Source of the DNA: Trichomonas vaginalis G3
Taxonomy: Eukaryota; Parabasalia; Trichomonadida; Trichomonadidae
DNA: 64,000 nt
Direction of reading: 5' to 3'
Assembly (NCBI RefSeq): GCF_026262505.1
Contig: NC_067205.1
Coordinates: 18,411,645 to 18,475,644 of the forward strand
Shown: piece by piece, positions 8,656-20,362 of the stretch
Position numbering within the stretch: the stretch's first letter is position 1
Layout: every line of letters starts with the position of its first letter
The notes under the pieces: model-generated
Databases searched by the model: none
The model's input: only the letters and a program-made list of their open reading frames with translations
What the model was told of the DNA's origin: nothing
Made by a program: the position numbers and the translations under genes

Positions 8656-10019
8656 ATGACTGAAGCAAAATATAACGAGTTAATGAATTTGTATCAAGAT
8701 TTTTATGATACTTGCTGTGCAGTATATAAGCTTCATACATTCAATGAAGTCGAAATCAACAAAATTTATTTTGATATCAGAAATACAATAGTTGAAACCA
8801 AAATCATGTCTCCATATCAAACATTAACAATGATTCACTTAGCTCTTACTTATAATGTCAAGTATTTCAAATCATACAAGGCAATTTTCAAAAAAGTTTA
8901 TGACGAATATCATCCAAATCTCATGCATCGATATTCTATTAAATTTCCATCCATATTGTGGCAGGATCTTTCAGATGAACATGGAATTTTATTATCAGAG
9001 AGGTTCAGTTCTGAAATCGAAAAAATGATTCTAAAGATTATTCACTAGACTTCCTTGAAGAAGGTACAATTTATAGATCAATTATTGATGATGACATAAC
9101 ATCTTTTATAACTTTCACCGAAATGCCAGGATTTGATAAGGATCAAACTCTCAATAGCCCTTTATATCCATTTTCAACTAATTCATTACTTGCACTATGT
9201 TGTTATCATGGATCAGTCAACTGTTTTAAGTTTTTAATAACAGAATTTGACTCACCTATAACACAAGACTGCCTTCTCTATTCATTTTTGAGTGGCAATC
9301 CAGATATTATCCATAAATGCTTGAAAGCAGAGCAACCTAATGAAACTTGCATGGAATATGCAATTATTTCACATAATATTGATTTTGTAACTTTTTTGAT
9401 GAATGAATATGGTCTTGAAATCAATTTAATGGAATGCATTAAATATCATAATTTTCAAGCCTTCCTAGTTTATTTAGACCAAACAGATGACATTAATCAA
9501 TGTTTTATTTATTCCGCATGTTTTCATAATCCATGTTTTTGTGAATACTTCCTTTCAAAGGGTGCAGATGTTAATTCAAAAACCGAAGATTGGGGACAGA
9601 CAGCAATTTTTTATGCAACAGAATATGATAACGAAAAAACTGCCGAATTCTTAATTTCTCATGGTGCAGATATTAATGTAAAAGACTTTTATTCTAATAC
9701 TGCTCTTCATCGCGCTACAGATTATAATTACAACAATGAAGGAGCAAAATTTCTTATTTTGCATGGTGCAGATGTTAATTCAAAAGATTCTGATGCATAC
9801 ACAGCTCTTCATTTGGCAGCAGAAATTAACAACAATGAAATGGTCGAATTTCTTGTTGAACATGGTGCTGATGTTAATGCAAAAAACAAATACGGCGGAA
9901 CCGCTCTTCATTTCGGATCAGTACGTAATAACGAAGAAATTGTTGACATTCTTATTTTGCATGGTGCAGACGGTAATGCAAACAAATGTTGTAAGAGAAT
10001 TGCAGCCACCAAAAGCTGA
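8656..10019 (+). pseudogene. Ankyrin-repeat protein (DUF3447 type), frameshifted and 3'-truncated
   Basis: The first part (8656-9048, 130 aa) is the helical N-terminal region of trichomonad ankyrin proteins. The second (9123-10019) carries DUF3447-like units and then five classical ankyrin repeats (HGADVNSKDSDAYTALHLA). The reading frame of the second part is open upstream to about 9048, so one frameshift near 9045 separates them. The last 10 residues are antisense to the inverted BspA copy, so the natural 3' end is lost. An initiator-like TTCATTTT precedes ATG 8656. Confidence 0.85.
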
Positions 10020-11368
10020 AATACCGACGTATGTTAAATTTTTTGGAAATGTAATTGATTTTATAGTGGACCCTGCAAATGCATAAGTTCCAAATGTCAT
10101 TTTTTGAATGTTCGGATCGAATGTAATTGAATTCAATTTTTTGTTTTGAAAGAATGAATATGAAATAATAGTGCAATATGATGGAATGGTGATGTTGTTG
10201 TTGATATCATCTTTGATGTAATCAATCATTATATCATCCATATATAAAATACCGTCAACAAAATGATACCTTGTCGTGTTTTCAAAAGCAATATTCAAAT
10301 TTCTTGAGCATTGACTGAAGCATCCTTGTGCAAGTTGACATTTCTCTGGAATTGTGATGGAAAGTAAACTTGTGCATCTAAAAACGCTGTTTCATTGATT
10401 CTTTCAAGAGATTTTGGAATATTTATATTTTTTCAAGAAGTACAATGAGAAAATGAATAATTGCCTATTACAGTCAATGTTTCAGGCAATGTTACGCTAG
10501 TCAATTTACTATTCCAAGAGATTGCGTTTAAAGGGATTTCTTTCAAATACATTTCATTGTTAAAAACAAGATTTTTAATACTGCTTGTATAGAAAACTTC
10601 ACGTGATAATTCTATTGGATGTTGTGGAAAGGAAAGAGTGTTAATGTTACTTCCTGTAAAACAATTTTCTGTAATTTTTCTAACTTTGTTATTTACATTG
10701 TAATCAAATGAAATATATGATGATATGCAATACATTACTGAAAAGGTTTTGTTATAGATTGCAGTGCCATCAGTATTCAAATTAGGATTTTCTTGATGAA
10801 CAGTAAATATAGATATTGGGCATTTTGGGAAATATTTGATCGAAGTTACGCTTTTAGGAATATAAAATTGAGAAATGGCAAGATTTTTTAAAATTCCAAT
10901 AGATTTCAGATTTGAATTCGAAGTTATTGAAATTGATGTTAATGATTTGCAGTCTTGAAAATCATTGATGATTGTGACACTGTTTGGAATATCAAGAGAG
11001 GTAATTGATGAACTTGAAAAACAATCTTTTCCGATTTGTTCTAAGTTTGGAGGAAATATTATGGATTGAAGAGATAAACAGTTTGAAAATAAAGATTCTG
11101 TAAATATTATGAGATTGTTGCAGTGACTGAAGTCAACTGTTTCAACCGAAGTTTCTGAGAAACAAAAAGATTGTAAATCTGTGAGTTGTGAGTTCTGTTC
11201 GAAGTATACAGATTGAATTGTTGACTTGCATAGTAAAAATGCTGAATTTCCCGTTTTGCCTGCTTGAATTCGTTGAACACTTGAAGGAACAGTGAATGTT
11301 CTTGTTCCGGATGGTAATTTGATAAGAACATATCGATCATCCGAATCATATTGAACACCTTGACTCAT
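9990..11368 (-). pseudogene. Truncated second BspA-like gene, inverted relative to the first
   Basis: From ATG 11368, 311 codons remain open to 10433. The first 155 residues differ from the protein at 5735 at a single position, then identity drops sharply. Downstream, 10300-10433 and 10298-9990 still match the first copy in other frames, so frameshifts break the gene. It ends at about 9990 where ankyrin sequence begins. The leader (AAACTAAAGTTCAGTAA) is also copied. Confidence 0.85.
10903..11368 (-). repeat. Near-identical inverted repeat of 5735-6200
   Basis: About 466 bp of the 5' end of the BspA gene and its leader are nearly identical in inverted orientation, while sequence further 3' is clearly more diverged. 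This abrupt step suggests gene conversion or a recent partial duplication. Confidence 0.75.
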
Positions 11369-12394
11369 TTACTGAACTTTAGTTTTCATATTTTGATGAT
11401 TTTTATTTTTTGAAGTATTGTCACTTTTTGTTGTTTTCATTGAAAATACTTTACTATCCTATACTACTGACACCTCCAATTGAATACATCTTTAATTAAA
11501 ATTTTTCAAAATTTCAGTAGCATGAAATTTTGGTAGCAAAAGTATCAATTCTATAATTGGGAATCAATAAATACAATTTATGGATAAGAAAAAGCCAATA
11601 TCATTCTAATTTTATAACACTCGAATATATATTTATTAGATCAAGAACAAAGATTGTATTACAAGTCTCTAGTATTCGCACTTATTGGTGTCTCAATCCA
11701 GCTAATTATTTCAACTGGCATCCCTCTAAATTATATGTGTTAGGGGACTTTTAGAGTAAATCTTATTTTATTATGCTGAAAAAAAATCTATTTTCTACTC
11801 ACTATTGAAAACCTATAAATACCCTAACTATATCAATCTTTTGTAGTATTCAAATGTTTGTTTTATCTAATATCCTAGGTGTTGATTTTACCACCACAGG
11901 AATTTGCTTCAGAAAATGTCCCAAAAAAGTTTTGAATTCAGAGTATAATCAATGAACTGATTGTTTCATTCATGTAGATTGAAAGGAAATATGAGATGGT
12001 AAGATATTGATGTTTGATAGGCTAAAACTCAATGCATTTATTAAAATATAAAATGTCTTTTAAAACTTTACTGTTATTTCTTATAACGAAGCGTTTTTTT
12101 GATCATAAAAATAATTGCCGCAGAAATGAGATAATTCCGCGATTATTATATATATAACTTGATATAGTTTATTTTTTCATAGGTCTTGATTGGACTTTAT
12201 TATTACGAGTCGATCTGAAATTTTAGAAGATAGAGAAAAAGCATGTAAAAACTAAAACGTTGATATTATGTGCAGGGTTAAAATGTTAAATTCAAGCAAT
12301 TTGTTGCGAAATATCAATAAAAAAAAAGAAATTTGATCGAAAGAACATGATAATTTAAAAATAAACAAAAAAGGAATAACGCGCATATAAAAAC
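11369..12394. other. Gene-free AT-rich intergenic region
   Basis: No coding region, repeat or RNA gene could be supported here. Short open frames such as the one near 11557-11754 have no features of a gene. Confidence 0.4.
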
Positions 12395-12937
12395 TTAGAA
12401 TACAACTTGAGAAAAAAGTGGAGAATCAATAGAATCTTCATCAAATGGGCAGTCAGATGAAGAAACGTTAACGTTCTTCTCGGCTCTCTCTTTCTTGTAG
12501 AACTTGAGAACAGAAAGATCAATCTGTAGGAGCTGAGATTCGGCCATCTCGCACTTGTATGGCTTGCAGTTTTGGGCAAGGTGCATTATAGCACGGAGAA
12601 CGATCGGCTTTGTCTGGTTGTTGACTGGTGTAAGGACCAAGTTGTTGCGGGTGCACTTATCAACTGGTAAGGAGTTTAATGGGATGTCACCATAACCGAT
12701 CATTTCATCTTTGAAAAGATTTTTGCTGAAAAGCTGGATTGTGATTGACTGGTTGTTGCCTGAAGCAGTCTTAAGGTTGTATGACTTTCTGATCGTTGAA
12801 GCCATTTTAGATGTAAAGTTGAAAGCCTTAGCTGCACCGTTGGTATTGTTCTTGATGATGATGTACATCTTGTCCTTGGCATCTGCCTTCTTGTCTGCGA
12901 AGATGAAACCGCTGAGATGGATGTAGAGAACACTCAT
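12395..12937 (-). CDS. C2-domain-like protein, 180 aa
   Basis: The start MSVLYIHLSGFIFADKKAD, the strand pattern, the stretch SITIQLFSKNLFKDEMIGYG and IPLNSLP resemble a C2 domain (about residues 1-110), a fold that binds lipids or proteins, often with calcium. The Asp ligands of a calcium-binding C2 are not all evident. The C-terminal 60 residues are polar and acidic (SSSDCPFDEDSIDSPLF). The gene is GC-richer than its surroundings and has codon use of an expressed host gene. No neighbour within 1 kb is coding. Confidence 0.55.
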   Translation of the reverse strand: MSVLYIHLSGFIFADKKADAKDKMYIIIKNNTNGAAKAFNFTSKMASTIRKSYNLKTASGNNQSITIQLFSKNLFKDEMIGYGDIPLNSLPVDKCTRNNLVLTPVNNQTKPIVLRAIMHLAQNCKPYKCEMAESQLLQIDLSVLKFYKKERAEKNVNVSSSDCPFDEDSIDSPLFSQVVF

Positions 12938-15921
12938 GATGGATATTTACTGTAGGAATGATTTGGGTTTTGATAGTATTCAATAGATTGAATTGAGTTC
13001 TCAATTTTACATTAGTTCTCAATAAATAACAAGTAAAAATTTGATAACTGAAAATTTTATGATATTGTAGAAAACTTATTTATTGACTCCAAGCATATCG
13101 CATAAAACTTAATCCAAAAATGATGACTTTTTGAATAAAACTTTTCTGGATAATATTTTGATTGCCATATATGGTATATGATAAATTTTCATGAAAGGTT
13201 TTTGAAAAACCGATTCAAAATTTAAGATGGAATGTAATGGGTTATAAATAGTAAATATATACAACTATCTAATAAAATATTTTGAGAGGAAATTTAAGAC
13301 ACCATGAAAAATCAAACATCTATTCAAATAATCTTTATTTGATGCAGAACGACCCATGAGTAAAAAACGGTTTAATATAAAAATTTGTGAATACATTCAA
13401 CCTATCAAATCATTCAAAAAAAATTAAGATCAAACTTTTCAACATTTGTGTATATACATATAACAAGATATTAAAGATATTTGATTTCTAAAAAATCTTA
13501 TCAACCGATTTTCAAAATTTTTCAACCTTGTCAAAATTAATGAAAAAATAGATATCAATTAATTAGCTACTATATTTGTAATAAAGTTGGCACATTGATT
13601 TGATGTCAAATGGGCCATTGTTAAAAGTGACAATTTATCCTCTCAACGATGTCAAAAAAATTGATGGTATAATATCAAACTTGTCTGACAGTTTAAAAGC
13701 ATTTTGTTTTACTTCTTTTTATGATTTTTTTGAAAATACGGGTTTTTGCTCAAAAAAAAGACAGAAGTTCACAATTTGTGAGTGCAATTTAGAAGAAATA
13801 TATTTGGAATTCGAATATATATGATTAGGATATTCAAATGCAGTAGATGTTAACTCTTTCTAATTTTGTGAAATTTTTTTCCGCAGTTTGATTTGATTTT
13901 TCAACATCTTCTGATATTTGTAAAAAAATAGCTTTGATTGTTGTATATAAGTTCTGGTTTGTTTTCTATCACAAACTTTGTTTTCAACATTCAAGATTGA
14001 TAACTGATTTGAATGGATAAATTAGAAGTTGGTTCTGAAAAAGAATTCTATTGTTCATTAATATTGTTATAAATACGCCCTAGATATCATTATTTTAGTT
14101 TTTTCAAATCTTATAGGGTAAATTACTGCAATGCAAATGTCATTAAAGCATAATCTCATGAACATAATATATTGCTTGAATTAATATAAAGTATCTGTAT
14201 GAAACAGTTGCTTTACGATTGAATCACATAACTATTATATAAATGAATAGTCATGCCCATGTGTTGTAGGTCAGAATGTCTTAAAATGCACTAAGATAGC
14301 ATAAATGCTCTATGAACATTTGTAAATTTCAAGATTCTGTTCTAAAGAATTGAATTTATGAAGATTTCAGCCTAGATTTATAATTTTATTTGCAGCAGTT
14401 TTGATTTACTGGTGTATTAGAAGATAGAGAGGAATTTACCGAAATAATAAGCACATTTTTTTTCTCTCTCTCCTATTCAATTTTTTCATTGAGATTATCT
14501 CAATTTTATATGAGGGAAATGAAAATGAGTATGGTTATAAACCAAAAAAGTAGCGAGAATTCAACTTTCACATATGGTTGTTTATACAGATAATAGGATA
14601 TAATTGCCATTGATGGGCGATTTCTTAGTTGAATGACATAATTTTTAAACATACCACTTCAGATCTTGTAATACATTACTCTAACTTATTTGTGTTCCAC
14701 CATTTGAAGATATTCCCTTGGAAATTATGATACCACCACAAAACAATTTGATTAACTCTTCCATATTTAAGACTTATATTTACATTGTAGAAACTGAAAG
14801 TCTGAAATAACCCCCAAGTGAGGAGACTTTACAAATGAAAAGGAATTTAAATGCTAAGTATACAATCTTAATATGGTTTGTGAAGTAATAAATAATAATT
14901 GTTTTAAGTCAAATAAGCAAGTAATTTGGAATATATTCGAGAAAAAATGAAATTTTGGAGAATAAATTGTTAGCACTCAATACTTTTGTACACTACTGTC
15001 AGTGATTTTGAATGTGTATTGCGGCTTTAGTGTGCTATATTGAATTTTCATGGACCTAAATTGGCAAAGTCCAGAATAGGGACGTTTCAGTATGCATATA
15101 AAATATATATAGTATTTAGAACATTTTTTTGTCGAAATTTATGAAAATCAAATAAATATTTTTTGAGATTCAGCATATAATATCAGAAGTTACATATATT
15201 ATACATTAACATAAGTATAGGTATGTATTTAACAACTTTACACCTTAAAATTTCGCTTAGGAAGGGAAAAGGAAAAAAATAATAACAAAAACTAGAATTG
15301 AACTTGATCTGGATGTTATCGAGCTGAGCTATGATCTATTCAAATATTTCTATAAAAGAGAATTTAAGATCGCTAAACCCCGCCAATTTTCTAATTCATG
15401 CAATTCTCCTCAAATGATATGGATAAATTTATTTAATTTAACTACAGGAATATAAATATTAAATAAAAATCGAGGATGTTTTATTGTCGTCTGGAAAAAG
15501 TGACAAAATTATTATTGTCGTCTAAAAAGGTGACAAATTATTATTGTCGTCTGGAAAAGTGACAAAATTATCATTGTCGTCTAAAAAATAGATTTTTCAA
15601 GCATGTTTCGGTACCTAAATAAAGGAAGAACATCAATTCCATCTATGTATATAGTATGCAAACACGCATGATATATGGAGTAGCTCTTTATCTGGCTAAA
15701 AATCCTATTATTTGAAAATTCGCATTGTCGTCTAAAACCGCCAGACGACAATAATAATACCCCATAAAAATCAAGAATGTAATTTTGATTTTTAACCAAG
15801 AAAATTACCTTATATTTTTTATTTTGATTTAGCGTTTAAATTATATTTTATTAATATTTATTATAATTTTGGCTTCCCAAAATCACTTTTAGGAAATTTT
15901 TCAAAAATCTCACTCAAACTT
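12938..15921. other. Long gene-poor AT-rich region
   Basis: About 3 kb without a supportable gene. A 73-codon frame at 13603-13824 (MSNGPLLKVTIYPL...) is possible but has no recognisable family or neighbour support. The only structure seen is the TTGTCGTCT repeat cluster at 15478-15756. Confidence 0.4.
15478..15756. repeat. TTGTCGTCT repeat cluster with inverted end
   Basis: ATTATTGTCGTCT followed by GGAAAA/AAAAAG and GTGACAAA occurs four times in tandem at about 31-bp spacing (15478-15590). TTATTATTGTCGTCTGG at about 15537-15553 is repeated as the inverse CCAGACGACAATAATAA at 15740-15756. This looks like a small non-autonomous element or a degenerate satellite. Confidence 0.55.
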
Positions 15922-15955
15922 GAGAAAGGGACAGACTAGCCCATTGTCACTTTTT
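15922..15955 (+). repeat. MULE left terminal inverted repeat
   Basis: GAGAAAGGGACAGACTAGCC... pairs with the right repeat; the last 13 bases (TTGTCACTTTTT plus neighbours) are the best conserved part. Confidence 0.78.
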
Positions 15956-16068
15956 AATTTAGCAAATGAACGCTTATGGAGTGGAGTTTTTGGGTAAATC
16001 TGATTTGCTTATAAATGAAATAAAATTAAAAGAAACCATATTGGCATTATATTATGCAAAAATAAATA

Positions 16069-16637
16069 ATCTTACTTAGTACTTTTAAAGTTAATTTCAG
16101 AAAAAATTTGACACAATGGTATCCGGCACATACAAGTGGTGTACAACCAAAATATAAGTTGGTTTAAACATATATTGCTATATCTCATGATCTTACTTAG
16201 TACTTTTAAAGTTAATTTCAGAAAAAATTTGACACAATGGTATCCGGCACATACAAGTGGTGTACAACCAAAATATAAGTTGGTTTAAACATATATTGCT
16301 ATATCTCATGATCTTACTTAGTACTTTTAAAGTTAATTTCAGAAAAAATTTGACACAATGGTATCCGGCACATACAAGTGGTGTACAACCAAAATATAAG
16401 TTGGTTTAAACATATATTGCTATATCTCATGATCTTACTTAGTACTTTTAAAGTTAATTTCAGAAAAAATTTGACACAATGGTATCCGGCACATACAAGT
16501 GGTGTACAACCAAAATATAAGTTGGTTTAAACATATATTGCTATATCTCATGATCTTACTTAGTACTTTTAAAGTTAATTTCAGAAAAAATTTGACACAA
16601 TGGTATCCGGCACATACAAGTGGTGTACAACCAAAAT
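16069..16637 (+). repeat. 121-bp tandem repeat, 4.7 copies
   Basis: Units beginning ATCTTACTTAGTACTTTT start at 16069, 16190, 16311, 16432 and 16553 and appear identical; the last breaks off at ACAACCAAAAT. The array lies inside the MULE upstream of its transposase. The identity between units points to very recent amplification or conversion. Confidence 0.92.
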
Positions 16638-16797
16638 TTCATATCCCTAGTTTTACATTTATGTTTAGTTTTATTTCACCTAATTTTCAAAGATCATAAT
16701 TGAATTAGATGGCCAAGCTATTCAAAATACGACCAAGCTTATCAAAATAAGACCAATATATTCAAAATTCTTTATTCTTTCAAATCATTTCATTTTA

Positions 16798-18108
16798 ATG
16801 CAGATCCAAGATCACGAACTCACATATATCGAGTTGCTTAAGTATCGAGTGCAACAAGAAATCCAAGCAGGTTGTAGTTATTCATATAAAACTAGGAAAG
16901 AAAGAAATCAAATCCAATTTAATTGTAAGTGGCCGAATTGTCCATGTCGCTTCCTTGTTGATACACTTCCCGATGACAAGTACCACATACGAAAATGTAT
17001 TAACACCCACAATCATTTTGCCCCTTTTCCAAACAAATCACAACAAATTACATCATATTTTTATAGATCTTATTTAACAAGATATTTTGAATCAAATCAA
17101 GACCGTGTTTACGCACAATTAAGGTGTTTCAAAGATCTTAATATCCCATTTGATAGTGGGATCATTCCGGAAATGTTTCAACAATCTACAAATGCTTTAA
17201 AAAAGTTTTCTAAACGCCTTCATGCAATCAATACCCGTTTCTCAGCGGATGATGTTACATCTCTTGCAATTTTTGTCGACATGGTTAAGAGTCATTCTCC
17301 AGATGATCTCATCGAGTTTATTCACGAGCCAGATCGTATGATTTTCTATTACGCCCCATTCGAAGCAAATGCTTTTTCACATCAAATACAAACTTATCAC
17401 ATTGATTCCACTTATAAGCTCTTGCGCTCTCGCATACCATTTTATGCCGTCACTGGCAAATTCGCGGAATCAATTGTTTTTCCGTTTTTGTATTTTTTCG
17501 TTTGGCCCGACACAAGTGAAAATATACAAGTTTGTCTCACAGCATATTTTGGCTCCATCAATCGCGAACCATCTTATTTTTCAATGGACTGCGCACCTCA
17601 AATCACAAATGCTGTTGAAACAGCCATCCCCTTATGCCAGATCATTTGGTGTGGCGTTCATGTGTTGCGCGCTGTCATGAGAAAGGCTGAAAAGTTTCAA
17701 GATCGTTCCAACTTCGAAACTTTCTATAACTTAATGAAGTTATTGGTCTTTGGTTCTGAAGAGGAAGAAATTGATCCTGATGAAGTTTACAACAATTTAG
17801 AAGAAATTTTAAATGAGGAACCTGCTGCCCGTGAATATTTTGACCGACAGTGGCGCCATCATCTTGACAGGTGGATGCTTCGCTATAGAAATGAAGGAGA
17901 TGGAACAAACAACATCTCGGAATCACATTTCAAGGTTTTGAAGCACCAGTACTTCCCAGAAAGGCGAAATCTTCGACTCGATGAACTTGTCATCGAGTTA
18001 TATTCCAGTGTTGTTCCTTCATTCCTGATTAAGTTGCAAATTAAAGGTCTGGATTCAGAGAGAAGTGTTAAAGTTATCAAAAAGTCACAAGAGATTTCGA
18101 AGAAATGA
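16798..18108 (+). CDS. MULE transposase (MuDR-type), 436 aa
   Basis: The N-terminal Cys/His region (about residues 38-77: CKWPNCPCRF ... THNHF) resembles the WRKY-GCM1/FLYWCH zinc finger found in MULE transposases and should bind DNA. The catalytic domain follows: YHIDSTYKL (first Asp, about residue 202), FSMDCAPQ (second Asp, about 262), then the C..H motif WCGVHVLRAV; the late NNISESHFKVLK stretch supplies a candidate Glu. The gene lies between the inverted repeats of the element. ATG 16798 follows TTTCATTTTA, an initiator-like site. A likely C-terminal continuation in another frame starts at 18105. Confidence 0.88.
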   Translation: MQIQDHELTYIELLKYRVQQEIQAGCSYSYKTRKERNQIQFNCKWPNCPCRFLVDTLPDDKYHIRKCINTHNHFAPFPNKSQQITSYFYRSYLTRYFESNQDRVYAQLRCFKDLNIPFDSGIIPEMFQQSTNALKKFSKRLHAINTRFSADDVTSLAIFVDMVKSHSPDDLIEFIHEPDRMIFYYAPFEANAFSHQIQTYHIDSTYKLLRSRIPFYAVTGKFAESIVFPFLYFFVWPDTSENIQVCLTAYFGSINREPSYFSMDCAPQITNAVETAIPLCQIIWCGVHVLRAVMRKAEKFQDRSNFETFYNLMKLLVFGSEEEEIDPDEVYNNLEEILNEEPAAREYFDRQWRHHLDRWMLRYRNEGDGTNNISESHFKVLKHQYFPERRNLRLDELVIELYSSVVPSFLIKLQIKGLDSERSVKVIKKSQEISKK

Positions 18109-18239
18109 CACAATTTAAAAAAGTCGAATGCATCAGTATGCTTGAAGCTGTTCAGAAAGGTCTGAAAAATGATACACTTGATCCCAACATTGTTTACTCA
18201 ACATTAAAAATATTATTGCAAAGAAAACATTTGATTTAA
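18105..18239 (+). CDS. 44-aa frame overlapping the transposase stop (probable displaced C-terminus)
   Basis: ATG 18105 overlaps the transposase TGA (ATGA). The frame encodes 44 helical residues (MTQFKKVECISMLEAVQKGL...). It could be a separate small protein, but it more likely represents the original C-terminal end of the transposase displaced by a frameshift. No Pfam-type match was recognised. Confidence 0.4.
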   Translation: MTQFKKVECISMLEAVQKGLKNDTLDPNIVYSTLKILLQRKHLI

Positions 18240-18417
18240 TAAACATTTAATTTATTATAATTAATTTTTTATTACAGTATAGTAAAAAATGCTATAAATA
18301 AATTATTATATTTTATTAAAATGTGACTTTTAATAGTAAGTGAATAAAATAAATCAGGAATTGGGAAAGAAATAAGGTTAATTAAAAATAATGAAAATTA
18401 CAAGTTTAAGGTTAATG

Positions 18418-18451
18418 AAAAAGTGACAACAGGCGAGTTTGTCCCCCACTC
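18418..18451 (-). repeat. MULE right terminal inverted repeat
   Basis: This is the partner of 15922-15955. It is directly followed by the target duplication copy CTCAAACAT. Confidence 0.78.
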
Positions 18452-19475
18452 CTCAAACATAATATTCTAACTTATCACTATTTATATAAAAGAAATTTTA
18501 GATTTATCTTTAAAAATATTATTTTGGACAACCTTGTCACGTTTTGAACTATCCGACCACCCATTATCTGATGCTTCTATAAGCGCCCTGGCTGAATGGT
18601 CATTCTAAATATTTTAAAATAGGCCAAAAATATCGACCTCAAAAATTCAATGTGGCCACTCAAAGTTAAAATACCCATTCAAAATCACTGACAGTATTTT
18701 TTTGGGAAAAATAGGAAAAAATAAAAATAGTAGCTACTGGTATGTATGTTAGAATCAATTTTCATGATATAGTATTTTAACAAAAATGGAAAATTGGTCA
18801 ACCAAAAAAAAATTGAAAAGAAGAATTTTAATCGGAAAAGAAAATACATAATACAAATGGATGACTATAAATTTAATTATAATAAAATTAATTTCAGAAA
18901 ATATCGTTTTGAATTTTAAACAATAGATATAAATTTTGTGAAATTTGATAAAATATATTAGTAGTATATAAAATAATAATAGTCATTGCTGACCAAATAT
19001 TAACAAAAGTAATTTCAATATAGAACACATAAATATTGAAAGGTTATTAAAATTATTTTGTTAATTTTCAGTTTAAAATGTTAAGTTTATATTATACTTG
19101 CATTACCTCTCAATTTTAGTTTTGATATTAATTCAAATATCAAATTCAACGTTTAAAGTTAATAAATATTTACTTCCTTCCAATATGCCTGATAAATATT
19201 TCAAATTTGAATCAATTTTACGTTTTTTACTATATATTACTTAGTAGTTTAAATACAATATATGTTTTTCAATTCTTTAAGTATTCAATTGATATTCAGC
19301 TTCAAAATTAACACTCAAAATTTAAACTCATTGAAATATGCTTTCAAAAATATTAATAATATGGCTTACTATATGTTACTATCTTGCTAATATTAGGAAT
19401 ATACAAAAGCAAAATGTGAGCAAGATTTTCTTATTCTCTCAAAATTTGAAAGTTAACAATCATTATTCATTCTTG
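18452..19475. other. Gene-free AT-rich intergenic region
   Basis: Nothing recognisable was found apart from the MULE target duplication at its left edge and the initiator-like TTCATTCTTG just before ATG 19476. Confidence 0.4.
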
Positions 19476-19790
19476 ATGGAGGCGGTCGATATACCATTCT
19501 TTCAATCATACGGTTTCGATTTCGTGGATATAATTGGGAAAGGGTCATATGGAGTAATATACAAAGTATATTATCTTCAATACAAAATGAATTTTGCAAT
19601 GAAGAGAGTTCCTGCGAATAAATTCCATGATTCCGAAATCAATTGCATGATTGAGATTAGAAGTTCTTCTATTGTCCCTCTCTATCAATATTTTCATTAC
19701 AGTGAATACGTCTATCTATTAATGGAATATTGTCCGTTATCTTTAGATGTGTTAGTGCATGAAAGCCAGATTTCTGATTTATTTATGTAA
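19476..19790 (+). pseudogene. Protein kinase N-lobe fragment
   Basis: From ATG 19476 (MEAVDIPFF) about 104 codons are open. They hold the glycine-rich loop IGKGSYGVIYKV, the ATP-binding Lys in FAMKRV, an alpha-C-like Glu and the hinge region LLMEYCPLSL. The frame then stops, and no HRD or DFG motif follows in any frame nearby, so the catalytic C-lobe is missing. It is a truncated Ser/Thr kinase gene; T. vaginalis has hundreds of kinases. Confidence 0.72.
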
Positions 19791-20362
19791 TTTCATCTTA
19801 ACTAGGTGGAATTTGTGAGCACATTCCATAATTGCAAATTTTTATGAGAAACAAGGTTATTGAAACATTATAGCATTTATTTTAGAAAATTTGTTTTATG
19901 CAGCCTTGTCAGAGTTAATATATAGATCAATTCAAAACTATTATAAATATGTTCCTATTACATCATCTGGAAGGTTATTTGAAGTGCATATTTAAAAATA
20001 AATTTCCTCTGAGAATTAAGGGGGTACCCTTAAAATATTTGATCAATTCATTATAAGGGAAAATAGATGTTCTTTTAGTTTTTCATCTAGTCTATGGTTT
20101 TAATTTATCAAAATCAATACTTCAAATTGTTATTAACCTGCATTCAAATTGCCTTAAACTTCCCAATTTATTTTAGTATCTTTGAGATTATAGATTATAA
20201 AGATACCGCATTAGGATGTAGCAAGAATTTCTATTTGATTTTCCAGGATAGGTAGTACGATATGATCTTATCGGAAATAACCTTATGTAAAGGATAAAAA
20301 ACGGTTTGAAATTTTATTTCTTCGATGCTATCATATATAACAATTCTTATATGTTCCGATAA
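19791..20362. other. Gene-free intergenic region
   Basis: No gene, RNA or clear repeat was found between the kinase fragment and the glycine-rich gene. Confidence 0.4.

Larger units (their letters stand above)
15922..18451 (+). mobile_element. Mutator-like element (MULE), 2,530 bp
   Basis: 34-bp inverted repeats (15922-15955 and 18418-18451) match at 27 of 34 positions without gaps. They are flanked by CTCAAACTT (15913-15921) and CTCAAACAT (18452-18460), a 9-bp target duplication with one mismatch, which is the length typical of MULEs. The MULE transposase gene lies inside. The left half also contains 4.7 copies of a 121-bp repeat. Confidence 0.82.

Noticed and set aside
11557-11754. 65-codon frame
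   Set aside because: No family, no leader and no neighbour support; consistent with chance in AT-rich DNA.
15581-15799. 72-codon minus-strand frame across the TTGTCGTCT cluster
   Set aside because: It lies over the repeat structure and has no recognisable domain.
16499-16699. 66-codon frame at the end of the 121-bp array
   Set aside because: It is read from repeat sequence and has no ATG with a leader or any conserved feature.
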